Under the pieces are notes generated by a model. That model did no database searches. It had not been told where the DNA came from and saw only the letters and a list, made by a program, of their open reading frames with translations. The position numbers and the translations under genes are program-made. From assembly GCF_017497975.1 (NCBI RefSeq), contig NZ_JAGDEL010000030.1, positions 1 to 64,000 on the forward strand: a stretch of DNA of 64,000 bases. Direction: 5' to 3'. Source of the stretch: Metabacillus bambusae. GTDB taxonomy: Bacteria > Bacillota > Bacilli > Bacillales > Bacillaceae. Position 1 is the stretch's first letter; each line of letters begins with the position of its first letter. Shown piece after piece: positions 51,840 through 63,762 of the stretch.

Positions 51840-53267
51840 ATGAAGCCAAGAACGATAATTGAAAAGATATATGATGAGCATATAGTTCAGCAAGAACAAG
51901 GTAAGCCTGATCTAATTTATATTGACTTACACTTAATACATGAAGTTACATCACCACAGGCGTTTGAAGGATTGCGTGAAAAAAATCGTAAAGTAAGAAG
52001 ACCAGACAGAACATTTGCTACGATGGATCATAACATCCCTACGGTAAACCGCTTTGTGATTAATGATGAGGTTGCAAAACTTCAAATTGGAGCGTTAGAA
52101 AGAAACTGTAAAGAATTTGGAATTCGTTTAGCTGACCTTGAAAGTGAAGATCAAGGAATCGTCCATGTTATTGGCCCAGAATTAGGCTTAACACTTCCAG
52201 GTAAAACAATCGTATGTGGTGATAGTCATACATCAACACATGGAGCCTTTGGAGCGATTGCCTTTGGAATTGGTACAAGCGAAGTAGAACATGTTCTAGC
52301 AACACAGACATTATGGAGACAACGTCCAAAAACGTTAAACATACATGTTCCAGGAAAGCTACAAAATGGGGTTACAGCAAAGGATGTCATTTTAGCTGTA
52401 ATTGGTAAATACGGAGTTCGTTTTGGTACAGGTTTTATTATTGAGTTTACAGGTGAGGTTATTGAGAGCTTATCAATGGATGAGCGAATGACAATCTGTA
52501 ATATGTCGATTGAAGCTGGGGCAAGAGCAGGGCTTATCGCACCGGATGAAACAACCTTCTCTTATATTAAAGGTAGAAAATATGCACCAAAGGGTGAAGA
52601 GTTCGATCAGGCAGTAGAATATTGGAAAACGTTAAAAACTGATGAAGGCGCAGAATATGATGAAGTCATTACGTTACAAGGTGAAGACATTGCACCAATG
52701 GTAACATGGGGAACAAACCCTGGAATGGCAGTTGGTGTTGACGAAAAGACACCTGATCTAAACGGTTTTCAAAATGAAGAAGAAGTGGATGAAGCAAAGC
52801 GTGCCTTTGATTATATGGGATTACAACCAAATATGAAGATTGAGGATATTAAAATTGATCATGTCTTTATTGGGTCTTGTACAAATTCACGTTTAACAGA
52901 TCTACGCCAAGCAGCAGAAGTTATTAAAGGTCTAAAAGGGCAAAAAGTTGCTCCTGCTGTCAGAGCAATCGTTGTACCTGGTTCTCAAACAGTTAAAAAG
53001 GTAGCAGAAGCAGAAGGCTTAGATGTCATTTTTAAAGAAGCTGGCTTTGAATGGAGAGAGTCTGGCTGTAGTATGTGTTTAAGCATGAATAATGATGTTG
53101 TTCCAGAAGGAGAACGCTGTGCTTCCACTTCGAATCGTAACTTTGAAGGAAGACAGGGTAAAGGTGCGAGAACACATCTAGTAAGTCCTGCTATGGCAGC
53201 AGCAGCAGCATTACACGGTAAATTTGTTGATGTTCGACACATTCAGAAGGAGAAAATTCACGCATAA
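51840..53267 (+). CDS. leuC: 3-isopropylmalate dehydratase, large subunit
   Basis: 475 residues from ATG 51840 ([14 protein letters not shown]), nine bases after AAAAGGAGG; ATG 51834 is also possible. Iron-sulfur aconitase family: '[13 protein letters not shown]', 'FIGSCTNSR', 'GCSMCLSMN' provide the three 4Fe-4S cysteines. Works with LeuD. Confidence 0.96.
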   Translation: MKPRTIIEKIYDEHIVQQEQGKPDLIYIDLHLIHEVTSPQAFEGLREKNRKVRRPDRTFATMDHNIPTVNRFVINDEVAKLQIGALERNCKEFGIRLADLESEDQGIVHVIGPELGLTLPGKTIVCGDSHTSTHGAFGAIAFGIGTSEVEHVLATQTLWRQRPKTLNIHVPGKLQNGVTAKDVILAVIGKYGVRFGTGFIIEFTGEVIESLSMDERMTICNMSIEAGARAGLIAPDETTFSYIKGRKYAPKGEEFDQAVEYWKTLKTDEGAEYDEVITLQGEDIAPMVTWGTNPGMAVGVDEKTPDLNGFQNEEEVDEAKRAFDYMGLQPNMKIEDIKIDHVFIGSCTNSRLTDLRQAAEVIKGLKGQKVAPAVRAIVVPGSQTVKKVAEAEGLDVIFKEAGFEWRESGCSMCLSMNNDVVPEGERCASTSNRNFEGRQGKGARTHLVSPAMAAAAALHGKFVDVRHIQKEKIHA

Positions 53268-53281
53268 TAAGGAGGGGCAAA

Positions 53282-53875
53282 ATGAAACCTTTTACTACTC
53301 ATACTGGGAAAATAGCAGTTTTAAATAGAGCAAATGTTGACACAGACCAAATTATTCCAAAGCAATTTCTTAAAAGAATCGAAAAAACAGGCTATGGTCG
53401 ATTTGCCTTTTTCGATTGGAGATACCTTCCTGATGGATCTGATAATCCAGAATTTGAATTAAATCAAGAGAAAAGTAAGGGAGCCTCTATTTTACTAGCT
53501 GGTGAAAATTTCGGTTGTGGATCTTCTCGGGAGCATGCTCCATGGGCTTTGTCAGATTACGGATTTCAAGTTATTTTAGCACCTTCCTATGCAGATATTT
53601 TCCATCAAAACTGTCTGAAAAATGGGTTGTTGCCAATTACTTTAGATCAATCTGTTTTAGATGTTATCCGACAAAAGTCAAACGCTGAAGGATACGAACT
53701 AAAAATAGACTTAGAAGAGCAAAAGCTTACAGATAGCGATAATCTTTCAGAATCATTTGCAGTTGATCCATACTGGAAGGATATGCTGTTATATGGGAAA
53801 GACGAAATTGACTTAACACTAAACTATAACGAAAAAATTCAAAAATTTGAAGAAAGTAGAGCTGCATTTCTATAA
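53282..53875 (+). CDS. leuD: 3-isopropylmalate dehydratase, small subunit
   Basis: 197 residues behind AAGGAGG. 'NVDTDQIIPKQFLKRI' and 'GENFGCGSSREHAPWAL' are the LeuD signature. The operon terminator overlaps its last codons. Confidence 0.96.
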   Translation: MKPFTTHTGKIAVLNRANVDTDQIIPKQFLKRIEKTGYGRFAFFDWRYLPDGSDNPEFELNQEKSKGASILLAGENFGCGSSREHAPWALSDYGFQVILAPSYADIFHQNCLKNGLLPITLDQSVLDVIRQKSNAEGYELKIDLEEQKLTDSDNLSESFAVDPYWKDMLLYGKDEIDLTLNYNEKIQKFEESRAAFL

Positions 53876-53893
53876 TGCCAGCTCTTTTTTTTG
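53858..53893 (+). terminator. ilv-leu operon terminator
   Basis: AGAGCTG and CAGCTCT pair across a 14-base loop that contains the leuD stop, followed by seven T. Confidence 0.75.
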
Positions 53894-53986
53894 CTCAAAA
53901 CTTTTTTCATATAGATACCGCTTGTTTTCCAAGAGTTGGATTGATAAACTTGTAAGCAAAGATTTGCTGCTGGAGTTGACCAACAT

Positions 53987-54991
53987 ATGAATGAGAAAAA
54001 GCGTTCAAAGATCATACCCTTCCCTAATTTGCAAGAACGTTACATAGATAAGGGAATGGCTTTATTAAAAGAGAAAAAGTATCATGAGGCACTTGATATG
54101 TTTTCTGAGGCTAAAAAATTAAATGAAGATAAAGCAGAGCTCTATTTAGGAATGGCAATTTGTTTTATGGAGCTTGGAGAACTAACAGAGGCGAAAGACA
54201 TTTGTAAGAAAATGCTCTTGGAGGATATCGGTCACTACTTCACGGTATTACAAATTTATTTAACGATTTTAATCCAGCTTCGAGAATACCATGAAGTTCA
54301 AACAACAATTGAAGCTGTTTTAGAAGAGAATCATCTTCCTGCAGAAAGTGCGGAGCATTTTTATAAATTATTAGAATTCAGTCGGAAAATGACTCAAAAC
54401 GATGAAGATATTTTTGAAGATGATAATGATGAGGGTACGACATATATTGAAGACATCCTTGAAAACACAAATAAGCAAATGGCTTATATCCAATCATTAC
54501 AAGATCGAAATTTAAGTAAACATTACTCATCTCTAAAGGTCCTATTAGAAAATCCAAATAGTCATCCGATGATTAAATCTATGATTTTACATCTAATGAT
54601 AGAAAATGAAGTTGAAAAAGAAGTGACAGTGTACAAATTTGGCGAAACCGTCACGGTCATACCTGCAAAGCTCAATGATATTGCCGATTTACCATTTACG
54701 AAGAAAGTCCTAAATATATTAGATGACACGTTAGGGCAAGAAAATCCCACTCTTTTTGAGGCGGTAAAAGAGCTTTGGATTAGACATTTATATGTTCTTT
54801 TCCCACTTCTTCCTCAACCGACAAATGCTAATTTATGGGCTGCTGCTCTTCATATTGTTGGATATGAGATGCATGGAATAACAATAGATCAAGTGGAAGT
54901 TCAGCAAATGTACGAGCTATCTCTACCGACATTACAAGAAGTATGTAAAAAAATATATCAAATAGAAGAAATTTCTTATATGCAAATATGA
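53987..54991 (+). CDS. ysoA: TPR-repeat protein YsoA
   Basis: 334 residues. Tetratricopeptide-like helices at about 15-110 ('IDKGMALLKEKKYHEALDMFSEAKKLNEDKAELYLGMAICFMELGEL') and a C-terminal helical domain ('HLYVLFPLLPQPTNANLWAAALHIVGYEMHG'). Lies between leuD and tig, as ysoA does in B. subtilis. Function unknown; no signal peptide. The start ATG lacks a strong ribosome binding site (TGGAG eleven bases upstream). Confidence 0.85.
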   Translation: MNEKKRSKIIPFPNLQERYIDKGMALLKEKKYHEALDMFSEAKKLNEDKAELYLGMAICFMELGELTEAKDICKKMLLEDIGHYFTVLQIYLTILIQLREYHEVQTTIEAVLEENHLPAESAEHFYKLLEFSRKMTQNDEDIFEDDNDEGTTYIEDILENTNKQMAYIQSLQDRNLSKHYSSLKVLLENPNSHPMIKSMILHLMIENEVEKEVTVYKFGETVTVIPAKLNDIADLPFTKKVLNILDDTLGQENPTLFEAVKELWIRHLYVLFPLLPQPTNANLWAAALHIVGYEMHGITIDQVEVQQMYELSLPTLQEVCKKIYQIEEISYMQI

Positions 54992-55000
54992 GGCTATATG

Positions 55001-55028
55001 TTGAAAGGAATGTTTTCTATGTTATAAT
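55001..55028 (+). promoter_or_regulatory. Likely sigma-A promoter upstream of tig
   Basis: TTGAAA and TATAAT separated by 16 bases, directly after ysoA. A hairpin with a T-tail (about 55061-55104, AAGGTC... GGGCCTTCTTTTTT) follows, so a leader or attenuator may precede tig. The rest up to 55358 shows nothing further. Confidence 0.6.
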
Positions 55029-55358
55029 AAAATGGTTGCAAAATAGTGATCATCGTATACAAGGTCTTTTTAGTGTGGGCAAAAAATGGGCCTTCTTTTT
55101 TATCTAGTTCCAACCTGTCATATAAGCGGTTGACAATAGGAACAAAGGTAGTGAAACGAACATCGGTGGGGATGAGGAGAATCTCACGTCTGGGAGTTTC
55201 AATAATGCGAAATCCTTAAGCATGGTTAGTATTCGGTTATTTTTACCGTACATAAAACAGGTATATCATAGTGTTTGATTGTTTAAACTGGACAAGCAAC
55301 CACCATTTACCTATCACTTATTCGCACAATCATTATAGATTTTTGGAGGGAACAACAC

Positions 55359-56648
55359 ATGTCAGTAAAATGGGAAAAATTAGAGGGGAACGATGGCGTT
55401 CTTACGGTTGAAGTTTCTGCAGAGGACTTCACAAAAGCACTTGATGAAGCATTTAAAAAGGTAGTTAAGCAGGTTTCTATTCCTGGATTCCGTAAAGGTA
55501 AAATTCCACGTGGTATGTTCGAACAACGCTTCGGTGTAGAATCTCTTTATCAAGATGCATTAGATATTATCTTACCTACAGCATATCCTAATGCAGTTGA
55601 TGAAGCTGGAATTGAACCAGTTGATCGTCCTGAAATTGATGTTGAACAAGTTGAAAAAGGTAAAAGCTTAATTTTCACTGCAAAGGTTACAGTTAAACCA
55701 GAAGTTAAATTAGGTGAATATAAAGGTCTAGAAGTTGAAAAATTAGACGACACTGTAACAGATGAAGATGTGGAGAATGAATTAAAACAACTTCAAGAAC
55801 GTCATGCAGAATTAGCTGTTAAAGAAGAAGGCGCGATTGAAAACGGTGATACTGCTGTTCTTGACTTTGATGGGTATGTTGATGGTGAAGCTTTTGAAGG
55901 TGGAGCAGCAGAAAATTACTCACTAGAAATTGGTTCAGGTTCATTCATCCCTGGATTTGAAGAGCAACTTATCGGTTTAGAAGCTGGAGCTGAGAAGGAT
56001 GTTGAAGTAACATTCCCTGAAGAATATCACGCTGAGAATCTTGCAGGAAAGCAAGCTGTTTTTAAAGTGAAGATTCATGAAATTAAAGCAAAAGAACTTC
56101 CAGCATTAGACGATGAATTTGCTAAAGATGTTAACGAAGAAGTTGAAACACTTGAAGAACTTAAAGCTCAAACAAGAACTCGTCTTGAAGAAGCTAAAAA
56201 GACTGAAGCTGAAAATCAACTAAGAGACACTTTAGTTGAAAAAGCTGCTGAAAGTGTAGAAGTTGATATTCCAAATGCATTAATTGAAAACGAAATTTCA
56301 CGTATGATGCAAGAGTTTGAGCAACGTCTTCAAATGCAAGGTATGAATCTTGACTTATACTTCCAATTCTCAGGTCAAGATGAAGAAGCATTAAAAGCTC
56401 AAATGAAAGTTGATGCAGAGAAACGTGTAAAATACAACTTAACACTTGAAGCAATTGTTAAAGCAGAGAACATTGAAGTTTCTGATGAGGATGTTGAAGC
56501 AGAATTAACTAAAATGGCTGAAATGTACAATATGCCAATTGAAAATATCAAACAAGCATTAGGCGGATCAGCTGATGGTCTTAAAGAAGATTTAAAAGTT
56601 CGTAAAGCGATCGATTTTCTTGTGGAAAATAGCAAAGTTGTTGCATAA
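55359..56648 (+). CDS. tig: Trigger factor
   Basis: 429 residues behind TTGGAGGG. Ribosome-binding domain with '[16 protein letters not shown]' (signature about 44-59), PPIase (FKBP-like) domain about 150-240 ('[42 protein letters not shown]'), and helical C-domain. Ribosome-associated folding chaperone. Confidence 0.97.
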   Translation: MSVKWEKLEGNDGVLTVEVSAEDFTKALDEAFKKVVKQVSIPGFRKGKIPRGMFEQRFGVESLYQDALDIILPTAYPNAVDEAGIEPVDRPEIDVEQVEKGKSLIFTAKVTVKPEVKLGEYKGLEVEKLDDTVTDEDVENELKQLQERHAELAVKEEGAIENGDTAVLDFDGYVDGEAFEGGAAENYSLEIGSGSFIPGFEEQLIGLEAGAEKDVEVTFPEEYHAENLAGKQAVFKVKIHEIKAKELPALDDEFAKDVNEEVETLEELKAQTRTRLEEAKKTEAENQLRDTLVEKAAESVEVDIPNALIENEISRMMQEFEQRLQMQGMNLDLYFQFSGQDEEALKAQMKVDAEKRVKYNLTLEAIVKAENIEVSDEDVEAELTKMAEMYNMPIENIKQALGGSADGLKEDLKVRKAIDFLVENSKVVA

Positions 56649-56661
56649 TAATAATTAAAGA

Positions 56662-56693
56662 ACAAGGCGCGAGTGGATCGTGCCTTGTTTTGT
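56662..56693 (+). terminator. tig terminator
   Basis: ACAAGGCGCGA and TCGTGCCTTGT pair around GTGGA, followed by TTTG. Confidence 0.8.
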
Positions 56694-57071
56694 ACAATTA
56701 TGTTTTATTTATATTCCTTTGGGAATGATATAAGAAAGCCAATACATACATACACATGAAGTAATATAATAAGTAATAATTCGAAAAGGGTTAACATGCT
56801 AACAAATAGGGAAATGGAAATACAGTACAATGACACTTTTTTCTATTTTTCAACTTTGTAACCTTTTTCAAAGTTGAAGTAGTATCATTACCTGTCAACG
56901 TGTTACTTATGGTAAAATGCAATACATACCTGTTTTAAAATTAGTTTCTTTACATATGTGTAAAGAAAAGCATCCACCTGCTATTGCCTGACATGGTTGG
57001 GAAAGATAGACATTAAATTAGGGTTGGGTAGAATTATTAAAGAATGAGATAAAGATATAAGGGGTGAAACA
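56694..57071. other. tig-clpX intergenic region
   Basis: No gene. AT-rich with a dyad around 56854-56877 (CAACTTTGTAACC ... CAAAGTTG: CAACTTTG/CAAAGTTG perfect) that may bind a regulator of clpX. AAGGGGTGA before 57072 is the clpX ribosome binding site. Confidence 0.45.
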
Positions 57072-58352
57072 ATGTTTAAATTTAACGACGAAAAAGGACA
57101 ATTGAAATGTTCATTTTGTGGTAAAACCCAAGATCAGGTTCGAAAGTTAGTAGCTGGACCTGGAGTATACATATGTGATGAGTGTATTGAGCTTTGCACT
57201 GAAATCGTTGAAGAAGAGCTAGGCACTGAAGAAGAAGTTGAATTTAAAGATGTTCCAAAACCGAAAGAAATTGATGAAATTTTAGATGAATATGTTATTG
57301 GTCAAGACCAAGCTAAGAAATCTCTAGCTGTTGCCGTATATAATCATTATAAACGAATTAATTCTAACAGTAAGATTGATGATGTTGAGCTTTCTAAAAG
57401 TAACATTGCAATGATCGGTCCTACTGGAAGTGGTAAAACATTGCTTGCTCAAACATTAGCACGTATATTAAATGTTCCTTTTGCTATTGCTGATGCAACA
57501 TCATTAACAGAAGCAGGTTATGTAGGTGAAGATGTTGAAAACATTTTGTTAAAACTAATTCAAGCAGCTGACTATGATGTTGAAAAAGCAGAAAAGGGCA
57601 TTATTTATATCGATGAAATCGATAAGGTTGCTCGTAAATCTGAGAATCCTTCCATTACACGTGATGTATCAGGAGAAGGTGTTCAGCAAGCATTGCTTAA
57701 AATTCTTGAAGGTACGGTAGCAAGTGTTCCTCCACAAGGTGGAAGAAAACATCCACACCAAGAATTTATTCAAATTGATACAACCAACATTCTATTCATT
57801 TGTGGTGGAGCGTTTGATGGCATTGAACAAATAATTAAACGCCGTCTTGGTAAAAAAGTTATTGGATTTGGTTCAGACAACAAAAATGCAGATTTAGATA
57901 AAAAAGCTCTACTTTCACAAGTATTACCAGAAGATTTATTAAAATTTGGTTTAATACCAGAATTTATTGGTCGATTACCTGTCATTGCGAGCTTAGAGCC
58001 ACTTGATGAAGATGCACTAGTTGAAATCCTAACGAAACCAAAAAATGCTCTAGTAAAACAATATCAGAAAATGCTTGATCTAGATGGAGTTGAACTTGAG
58101 TTTGAAGAGGGAGCACTGATGGAAATTGCTAAAAAGGCAATTGAAAGAAAAACTGGTGCCCGCGGTCTTCGTTCAATTATCGAGGGTATTATGCTTGATA
58201 TGATGTTTGACCTACCGTCTAGAGACGATATTACGAAAACAATTATAACAGCTGAGACTGTTACTGGTAACATCTCGCCAAAGCTTGTCTTAAATGATGG
58301 GACAGTTATACAAGATGATAAAAAACATCTGCTTAAGTTAGCAATTGTTTAA
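57072..58352 (+). CDS. clpX: ATP-dependent Clp protease ATP-binding subunit ClpX
   Basis: 426 residues. Zinc-binding C13, C16, C35, C38; Walker A GPTGSGKT 116-123; '[41 protein letters not shown]' with Walker B and pore-loop region; '[11 protein letters not shown]' carries the ClpP loop IGF (VIGFG). Unfoldase for ClpP. Confidence 0.98.
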   Translation: MFKFNDEKGQLKCSFCGKTQDQVRKLVAGPGVYICDECIELCTEIVEEELGTEEEVEFKDVPKPKEIDEILDEYVIGQDQAKKSLAVAVYNHYKRINSNSKIDDVELSKSNIAMIGPTGSGKTLLAQTLARILNVPFAIADATSLTEAGYVGEDVENILLKLIQAADYDVEKAEKGIIYIDEIDKVARKSENPSITRDVSGEGVQQALLKILEGTVASVPPQGGRKHPHQEFIQIDTTNILFICGGAFDGIEQIIKRRLGKKVIGFGSDNKNADLDKKALLSQVLPEDLLKFGLIPEFIGRLPVIASLEPLDEDALVEILTKPKNALVKQYQKMLDLDGVELEFEEGALMEIAKKAIERKTGARGLRSIIEGIMLDMMFDLPSRDDITKTIITAETVTGNISPKLVLNDGTVIQDDKKHLLKLAIV

Positions 58353-58360
58353 TGATAGAA

Positions 58361-58390
58361 AGGAAGCTGATATATATCAGCTTCCTTTTT
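58361..58390 (+). terminator. clpX terminator
   Basis: AGGAAGCTGAT and ATCAGCTTCCT form a perfect stem, followed by TTTT. Confidence 0.9.
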
Positions 58391-58586
58391 CGTTGTATTC
58401 AAAAAAAGGGTCTCTAGCCCCGACATATTATACTTACTTATAACATCAGCTATCCCTTCAAATTTAGAAAGTACTTGTAATATGCAATAGACGTTTTAAA
58501 AGAAAAACATGTTTATTCCTGCAAAACCTCGGAGATACTAGCTATAAATAACCGCTTCATACAAAAAGCACCTACAAATATTTTGC

Positions 58587-58799
58587 CTAAGCAAAAAGGC
58601 AAGCAAAAGCTTGTCTTTTGTCAGCTTTAAGTAAAAAGGGAATCCATAGTACATAATAGGCACTTTCATTTTCTTTATGGTTTGCTTTGTTTAATGACTG
58701 ATCTACTAAGTAGACATAGGACAAGATAAAAAAATAACCTACAAGGCCGGAGAGTATACTTTTTTTATATGATCTAAGTATAATCCGTCTATTTTTCAA
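58587..58799 (-). CDS. Possible small membrane protein
   Basis: 70 residues from TTG 58799, with one hydrophobic segment ('ILSGLVGYFFILSYVYLVDQSL'). A hairpin with a T-tail overlaps its 3' end on the same strand. There is no clear ribosome binding site. It reads opposite to clpX and lonB. Real status uncertain. Confidence 0.3.
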   Translation of the reverse strand: MKNRRIILRSYKKSILSGLVGYFFILSYVYLVDQSLNKANHKENESAYYVLWIPFLLKADKRQAFACLFA

Positions 58800-58840
58800 C
58801 TTGTAGCGGTAATCAAGACACCTTAGCAGGAGGGACTACA

Positions 58841-60520
58841 ATGAGTTGGACAAGTATCGCTTTGTTTATTCAGTTGTTTTTTGGGATTATTATCGGGATG
58901 TATTTCTGGAATTTATTAAAAAACCAAAGAACTCAAAAAATCTCGATTGACCGTGAATCTAAAAAAGAAATGGAACAATTACGGAAGATGAGGGCGATTC
59001 GTTTAACAGAACCTTTAGCTGAAAAAGTAAGACCAAAAAGTTTTCAGGATATAGTTGGACAAGAGGATGGAATTCGTTCATTACGAGCAGCCCTTTGTGG
59101 TTCAAATCCACAGCATGTGATTATTTATGGACCACCAGGAGTAGGGAAAACTGCTGCTGCTAGACTTGTGTTAGAGGAAGCAAAAAGAAATGTGAAATCA
59201 CCCTTCAAAGAAAATGCTGTCTTTGTTGAATTGGATGCAACAACAGCTAGGTTTGATGAAAGAGGAATTGCTGATCCTTTAATTGGCTCTGTGCATGATC
59301 CAATTTATCAAGGAGCAGGTGCAATGGGGCAAGCAGGTATCCCGCAGCCAAAGCAAGGTGCAGTAACAAATGCACATGGTGGAGTCTTATTTATTGATGA
59401 AATTGGCGAATTGCACCCAATCCAAATGAATAAGCTATTAAAAGTATTAGAAGATCGGAAAGTGTTTTTAGAAAGTGCATACTATAATGAAGAAAATACA
59501 CAAATCCCAACACATATCCATGATATTTTTAAAAATGGTTTGCCGGCTGATTTTCGTTTAATTGGTGCAACGACTAGAACACCAAATGAAATTCCACCTG
59601 CAATACGATCAAGATGTCTTGAGGTATTCTTTAGAGATCTTGAGCAAGATGAGCTTTCAATTGTCGCGAAAAAGGCAGCGACTAAGGTTGATATGATCGT
59701 AAGTGATGAAGGAATAGATATGCTAACTTCATATGTCCGTAATGGCCGTGAAGTAGTAAATTTAATGCAAATTGCTACAGGTATGGCAATGTCTGAGGAA
59801 CGAAATGAAATAACTTTAGAGGACATTAAGTGGGTTATCCATTCAAGCCAATTAACACCTAGACATGAGAAAAAGATTAATAAAAAGGCGAAGGTCGGTT
59901 TAGTAAATGGATTAGCTGTCTATGGCCCTAATACAGGTGCACTTTTAGAAATAGAAGTGACAGTTATCCCAGCTGAGAAAGATAAAGGTACCATTAATAT
60001 TACCGGTATTGTCGAGGAAGAGAGTATTGGTGACCGATCAAAATCGATTAGAAGAAAAAGTATGGCAAAAGGATCAATTGAAAATGTGATAACTGTACTC
60101 CGCTCTATGGGGATTAAAGCAGGAGATTATGATATTCACGTAAATTTCCCAGGTGGTACACCAATAGACGGTCCATCTGCAGGTATTGCAATGGCAACTG
60201 GAATCTTTTCAGCTATTCATAAAATTGCTATTGATAATAAGGTAGCTATGACAGGTGAAATTAGTATACATGGCAATGTTAAGCCTATTGGTGGAGTCAT
60301 TCCGAAAATAAAAGCTGCTAAAAAAGCTGGAGCAAAAACAGTAATCATTCCGCAGGAAAATATGGAATCGATCATAAAAGGTATTGAAGGAATTGACATT
60401 GTCCCTGTTACAAATTTACAAGAAGTATTTGACTTAGCCCTTGTAAATCCACCAACAGAAAAAGCCAATCCTTTGCTTCAAAATAGCCTACAAGCATATC
60501 CACATCAGGAATCTGTCTAA
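58841..60520 (+). CDS. lonB: ATP-dependent protease LonB
   Basis: 559 residues behind AGGAGGG. N-terminal membrane segment (6-26), Walker A GPPGVGKT 97-104, 'GGVLFIDEIGELH' Walker B, and a Lon protease domain with Ser446 ('DGPSAGIAM') and Lys489 ('GGVIPK'). In B. subtilis LonB is made in the forespore under sigma-F. The position between clpX and lonA is conserved. Confidence 0.96.
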   Translation: MSWTSIALFIQLFFGIIIGMYFWNLLKNQRTQKISIDRESKKEMEQLRKMRAIRLTEPLAEKVRPKSFQDIVGQEDGIRSLRAALCGSNPQHVIIYGPPGVGKTAAARLVLEEAKRNVKSPFKENAVFVELDATTARFDERGIADPLIGSVHDPIYQGAGAMGQAGIPQPKQGAVTNAHGGVLFIDEIGELHPIQMNKLLKVLEDRKVFLESAYYNEENTQIPTHIHDIFKNGLPADFRLIGATTRTPNEIPPAIRSRCLEVFFRDLEQDELSIVAKKAATKVDMIVSDEGIDMLTSYVRNGREVVNLMQIATGMAMSEERNEITLEDIKWVIHSSQLTPRHEKKINKKAKVGLVNGLAVYGPNTGALLEIEVTVIPAEKDKGTINITGIVEEESIGDRSKSIRRKSMAKGSIENVITVLRSMGIKAGDYDIHVNFPGGTPIDGPSAGIAMATGIFSAIHKIAIDNKVAMTGEISIHGNVKPIGGVIPKIKAAKKAGAKTVIIPQENMESIIKGIEGIDIVPVTNLQEVFDLALVNPPTEKANPLLQNSLQAYPHQESV

Positions 60521-60529
60521 TTAAAAATC

Positions 60530-60704
60530 GGGGTCAGACTCCTATAGAGTTAATTGCTAATTACTTAGTGAAAACCGGGGTCAGACCCCTATAGAGTTAA
60601 TTGCTATTTATTTAGTGAAAAACTTTGTAGGGGTCTGACCCCTTTATAGAGCTTTTACTAAGTATTTAGTGAACAGCCTTATAGGGGTCAGACCCTTTTT
60701 CTAG
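60530..60704. repeat. GGGGTCAGACCCC repeat cluster between lonB and lonA
   Basis: Four units of roughly 45-55 bases. Each starts with GGGGTCAGACTCC, GGGGTCAGACCCC, GGGGTCTGACCCC or GGGGTCAGACCCT; the first three continue ATAGAG-N-TTA ... TTAGTGAA. The palindromic core can form small hairpins. It is a dispersed Bacillus intergenic repeat; function unknown. Confidence 0.85.
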
Positions 60705-60838
60705 AAATTTTCTTTTTCAACTCAAAGTGAATAGGGTATACTACCTAAATGAGAAAAGTGGTTACAAATAGACACTAGTAAAAGAATAGGATAGAATTGT
60801 ACAAAGAACTAACTATTATGTCATGGAGGTGTAAGCGC

Positions 60839-63163
60839 ATGGCGAAATCAAATACTCAAATCGTCCCCCTCCTACCGTTACGAGGCTTGCTAGTATATCC
60901 AACGATGGTACTACACCTTGATGTAGGGAGAGATAAATCTGTTCAGGCGTTAGAAAAAGCAATGATGGATGATCATATCATCTTTTTAACGACACAAAAA
61001 GAGATTGCGATAGATGAGCCAAAAAAAGAAGATATTTACGAAATAGGAACATTAACGAAAATAAAACAAATGTTAAAATTACCGAATGGAACCATTCGAG
61101 TACTTGTTGAAGGTTTAGAGCGTGGCGAAATTAAACGCTTTGTTACAGAAGATGAATATTATTCTGTTGAAGTTTCTATCTATCAGGACCCAGATGTTAA
61201 GAGTGTTGAAGAAGAAGCCTTAATGAGAACAATGCTAGAATATTTTGAGCAATACATAAAGCTTTCAAAAAAGGTATCGGCTGAAACATATGCTACTGTA
61301 TCAGATATAAATGAGCCTGGAAGAATGGCAGATATTATTGCCTCACATTTACCTCTAAAGCTAAAAGAAAAGCAAGAGGTACTTGAAACACTTGATTTAA
61401 GAGAAAGACTGAATAAAGTAATTTCAATCATTCATAATGAGAAGGAAGTCCTACAGCTTGAGAAGAAGATCGGCCAGCGTGTGAAACGTTCTATGGAACG
61501 TACACAAAAAGAATATTATCTTCGTGAGCAAATGAAAGCTATTCAAAAAGAGCTTGGTGAAAAAGAAGGTAAGGTTGGTGAAGTATCATCACTAACTGAG
61601 CGAATTGAACAAGCAGGTATGCCTGATCATATAAAATCAGTCGCTTTCAAGGAATTGGATCGTTATGAAAAAGTTCCTTCAAGCTCTGCTGAAAGTGCTG
61701 TTATCCGAAACTATATTGAATGGCTTCTATCATTACCTTGGACAAATGCAACAGAAGATCGTTTAGATATCAATATAGCAGAAGAAATACTCAATGAGGA
61801 TCATTACGGCCTTGATAAAGTGAAAGAACGTGTTTTAGAGTACTTAGCTGTTCAACAACTAACAAACTCTTTAAAAGGACCGATTCTTTGCTTAGCTGGC
61901 CCTCCAGGTGTTGGAAAAACTTCGTTAGCACGTTCAGTCGCAAAGTCGTTAAATCGCCATTTCGTCCGTATTTCACTTGGTGGTGTTAGGGACGAATCTG
62001 AAATTCGTGGACATCGCCGTACATATGTAGGCGCCATGCCAGGTAGAATTATTCAGGGAATGAAAAAGGCTGGAACGATTAATCCAGTGATTCTTTTAGA
62101 TGAAATTGATAAAATGTCAAATGATTTTAGAGGAGATCCATCTTCAGCATTGCTTGAAGTGTTAGATCCTGAGCAAAATCATAGCTTCAGTGATCATTAT
62201 GTTGAAGAAACATACGATCTATCAAAGGTAATGTTTATTGCGACAGCAAACAACTTAGCTACAATTCCAGGACCGCTTCGTGATCGTATGGAAATTATTA
62301 ATATCGCGGGCTATACAGAGCTTGAAAAAGTTCATATTGGGAAGGATCATTTACTACCAAAGCAACTGAAAGAGCATGGTCTTAAAAAATCTCATTTGCA
62401 AATTCGAGATGACGCAATTCTAAGCATTATTCGTTTTTACACGAGAGAAGCTGGTGTGCGTGGTCTAGAACGTCAGCTAGCTACAGTATGTCGAAAAGCT
62501 GCAAAGCTCATTGTAAAAGAAGAACGTAAAAAGATTATCATAACTGATAAAAACCTTGAAGATTATCTTGGTAAAAACCGTTTTAGATATGGTCAAGCGG
62601 AACTCGAAGATCAAATTGGTGTTGCAACAGGATTAGCCTATACGACTGTTGGTGGAGATACTTTATCAATTGAAGTATCTGTATCACCAGGTAAAGGTAA
62701 GCTTATTCTAACTGGTAAACTAGGCGATGTTATGAAGGAGTCTGCACAAGCTGCGTTTAGTTACATACGATCACGTGCAGAAGAGCTTCAAATTGATCGA
62801 GAGTTCCATGAAAAAAATGACATTCATATTCACGTACCTGAGGGTGCTGTTCCGAAAGATGGACCGTCAGCTGGTATTACAATGGCAACAGCGTTAATCT
62901 CAGCATTAACAGGAAGACCGGTTAGGAAAGAGGTTGGAATGACAGGAGAAATCACCTTGCGAGGAAGAGTTCTACCGATTGGTGGTTTAAAAGAAAAAAC
63001 ACTAAGTGCCCACCGTGCCGGCTTGACGAAAATAATCGCTCCAAGGGATAATGAAAAAGATTTAGATGACATTCCAGAAAGTGTTCGTAATGAGCTTACC
63101 TTTGTGCTTGTGTCACATCTAGATGAAGTATTAAAACATGCATTAGCAGAGGAGAAGCAATGA
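60839..63163 (+). CDS. lonA: ATP-dependent protease La (LonA)
   Basis: 774 residues from ATG 60839 behind TGGAGGTG (same length as B. subtilis LonA); the longer frame from 60797 is rejected. Substrate-binding N-domain 1-200, coiled coil about 200-245, Walker A GPPGVGKT 354-361, protease dyad Ser677 ('DGPSAGI') and Lys720 ('GGLKEK'). Degrades damaged and regulatory proteins. Overlaps ysxC by 4 bases. Confidence 0.98.
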   Translation: MAKSNTQIVPLLPLRGLLVYPTMVLHLDVGRDKSVQALEKAMMDDHIIFLTTQKEIAIDEPKKEDIYEIGTLTKIKQMLKLPNGTIRVLVEGLERGEIKRFVTEDEYYSVEVSIYQDPDVKSVEEEALMRTMLEYFEQYIKLSKKVSAETYATVSDINEPGRMADIIASHLPLKLKEKQEVLETLDLRERLNKVISIIHNEKEVLQLEKKIGQRVKRSMERTQKEYYLREQMKAIQKELGEKEGKVGEVSSLTERIEQAGMPDHIKSVAFKELDRYEKVPSSSAESAVIRNYIEWLLSLPWTNATEDRLDINIAEEILNEDHYGLDKVKERVLEYLAVQQLTNSLKGPILCLAGPPGVGKTSLARSVAKSLNRHFVRISLGGVRDESEIRGHRRTYVGAMPGRIIQGMKKAGTINPVILLDEIDKMSNDFRGDPSSALLEVLDPEQNHSFSDHYVEETYDLSKVMFIATANNLATIPGPLRDRMEIINIAGYTELEKVHIGKDHLLPKQLKEHGLKKSHLQIRDDAILSIIRFYTREAGVRGLERQLATVCRKAAKLIVKEERKKIIITDKNLEDYLGKNRFRYGQAELEDQIGVATGLAYTTVGGDTLSIEVSVSPGKGKLILTGKLGDVMKESAQAAFSYIRSRAEELQIDREFHEKNDIHIHVPEGAVPKDGPSAGITMATALISALTGRPVRKEVGMTGEITLRGRVLPIGGLKEKTLSAHRAGLTKIIAPRDNEKDLDDIPESVRNELTFVLVSHLDEVLKHALAEEKQ

Positions 63164-63744
63164 AAGTAACTAGTTCAGAAATCGTAATAAGTGCAGTAAA
63201 GCCAGACCAATATCCAGCTGTGGATCTTCCCGAGATTGCATTGGCAGGACGTTCAAATGTTGGGAAGTCATCATTTATTAATAAAATGCTTGCAAGAAAA
63301 AGCCTTGCAAGAACATCTTCAAAACCTGGAAAAACACAAACTTTAAATTTTTATATCATTAATGAAATTTTGCATTTTGTTGATGTTCCGGGTTATGGAT
63401 ATGCAAAGGTAAGTAAAAAAGAGCGTGAAGCATGGGGGAAAATGATTGAAACGTATATAACAACTCGTGAACAGCTTCGAGCTGTTGTGCTGTTAATAGA
63501 CGTTCGTCATCCACCATCAAAAGATGATGTCTTAATGTACGGATTTTTAAAGCATTATGAAATTCCAACAATTATTGTCGCTACAAAAGCAGATAAAATT
63601 CCAAAAAGCAAATGGCAAAAGCATGTGAAGGTCATTAAAGATTCATTAAACATGGAAAAGTCAGACTCATTTGTTTTATTTTCATCTGAAACAGGACAAG
63701 GTAAAGATGAAGCGTGGAAAATTATCGAAAGTTACACATCATAA
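63160..63744 (+). CDS. ysxC: Ribosome biogenesis GTPase YsxC (EngB)
   Basis: 194 residues. G1 GRSNVGKS 30-37, G3 'DVPGYG' 75-80, G4 'TKAD'. Essential GTPase for 50S assembly, coupled to lonA by ATGA. In B. subtilis the hem operon follows; here an IS element starts 18 bases after the stop. Confidence 0.97.
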   Translation: MKVTSSEIVISAVKPDQYPAVDLPEIALAGRSNVGKSSFINKMLARKSLARTSSKPGKTQTLNFYIINEILHFVDVPGYGYAKVSKKEREAWGKMIETYITTREQLRAVVLLIDVRHPPSKDDVLMYGFLKHYEIPTIIVATKADKIPKSKWQKHVKVIKDSLNMEKSDSFVLFSSETGQGKDEAWKIIESYTS

Positions 63745-63762
63745 ATAAAGAGGCTGACTATT

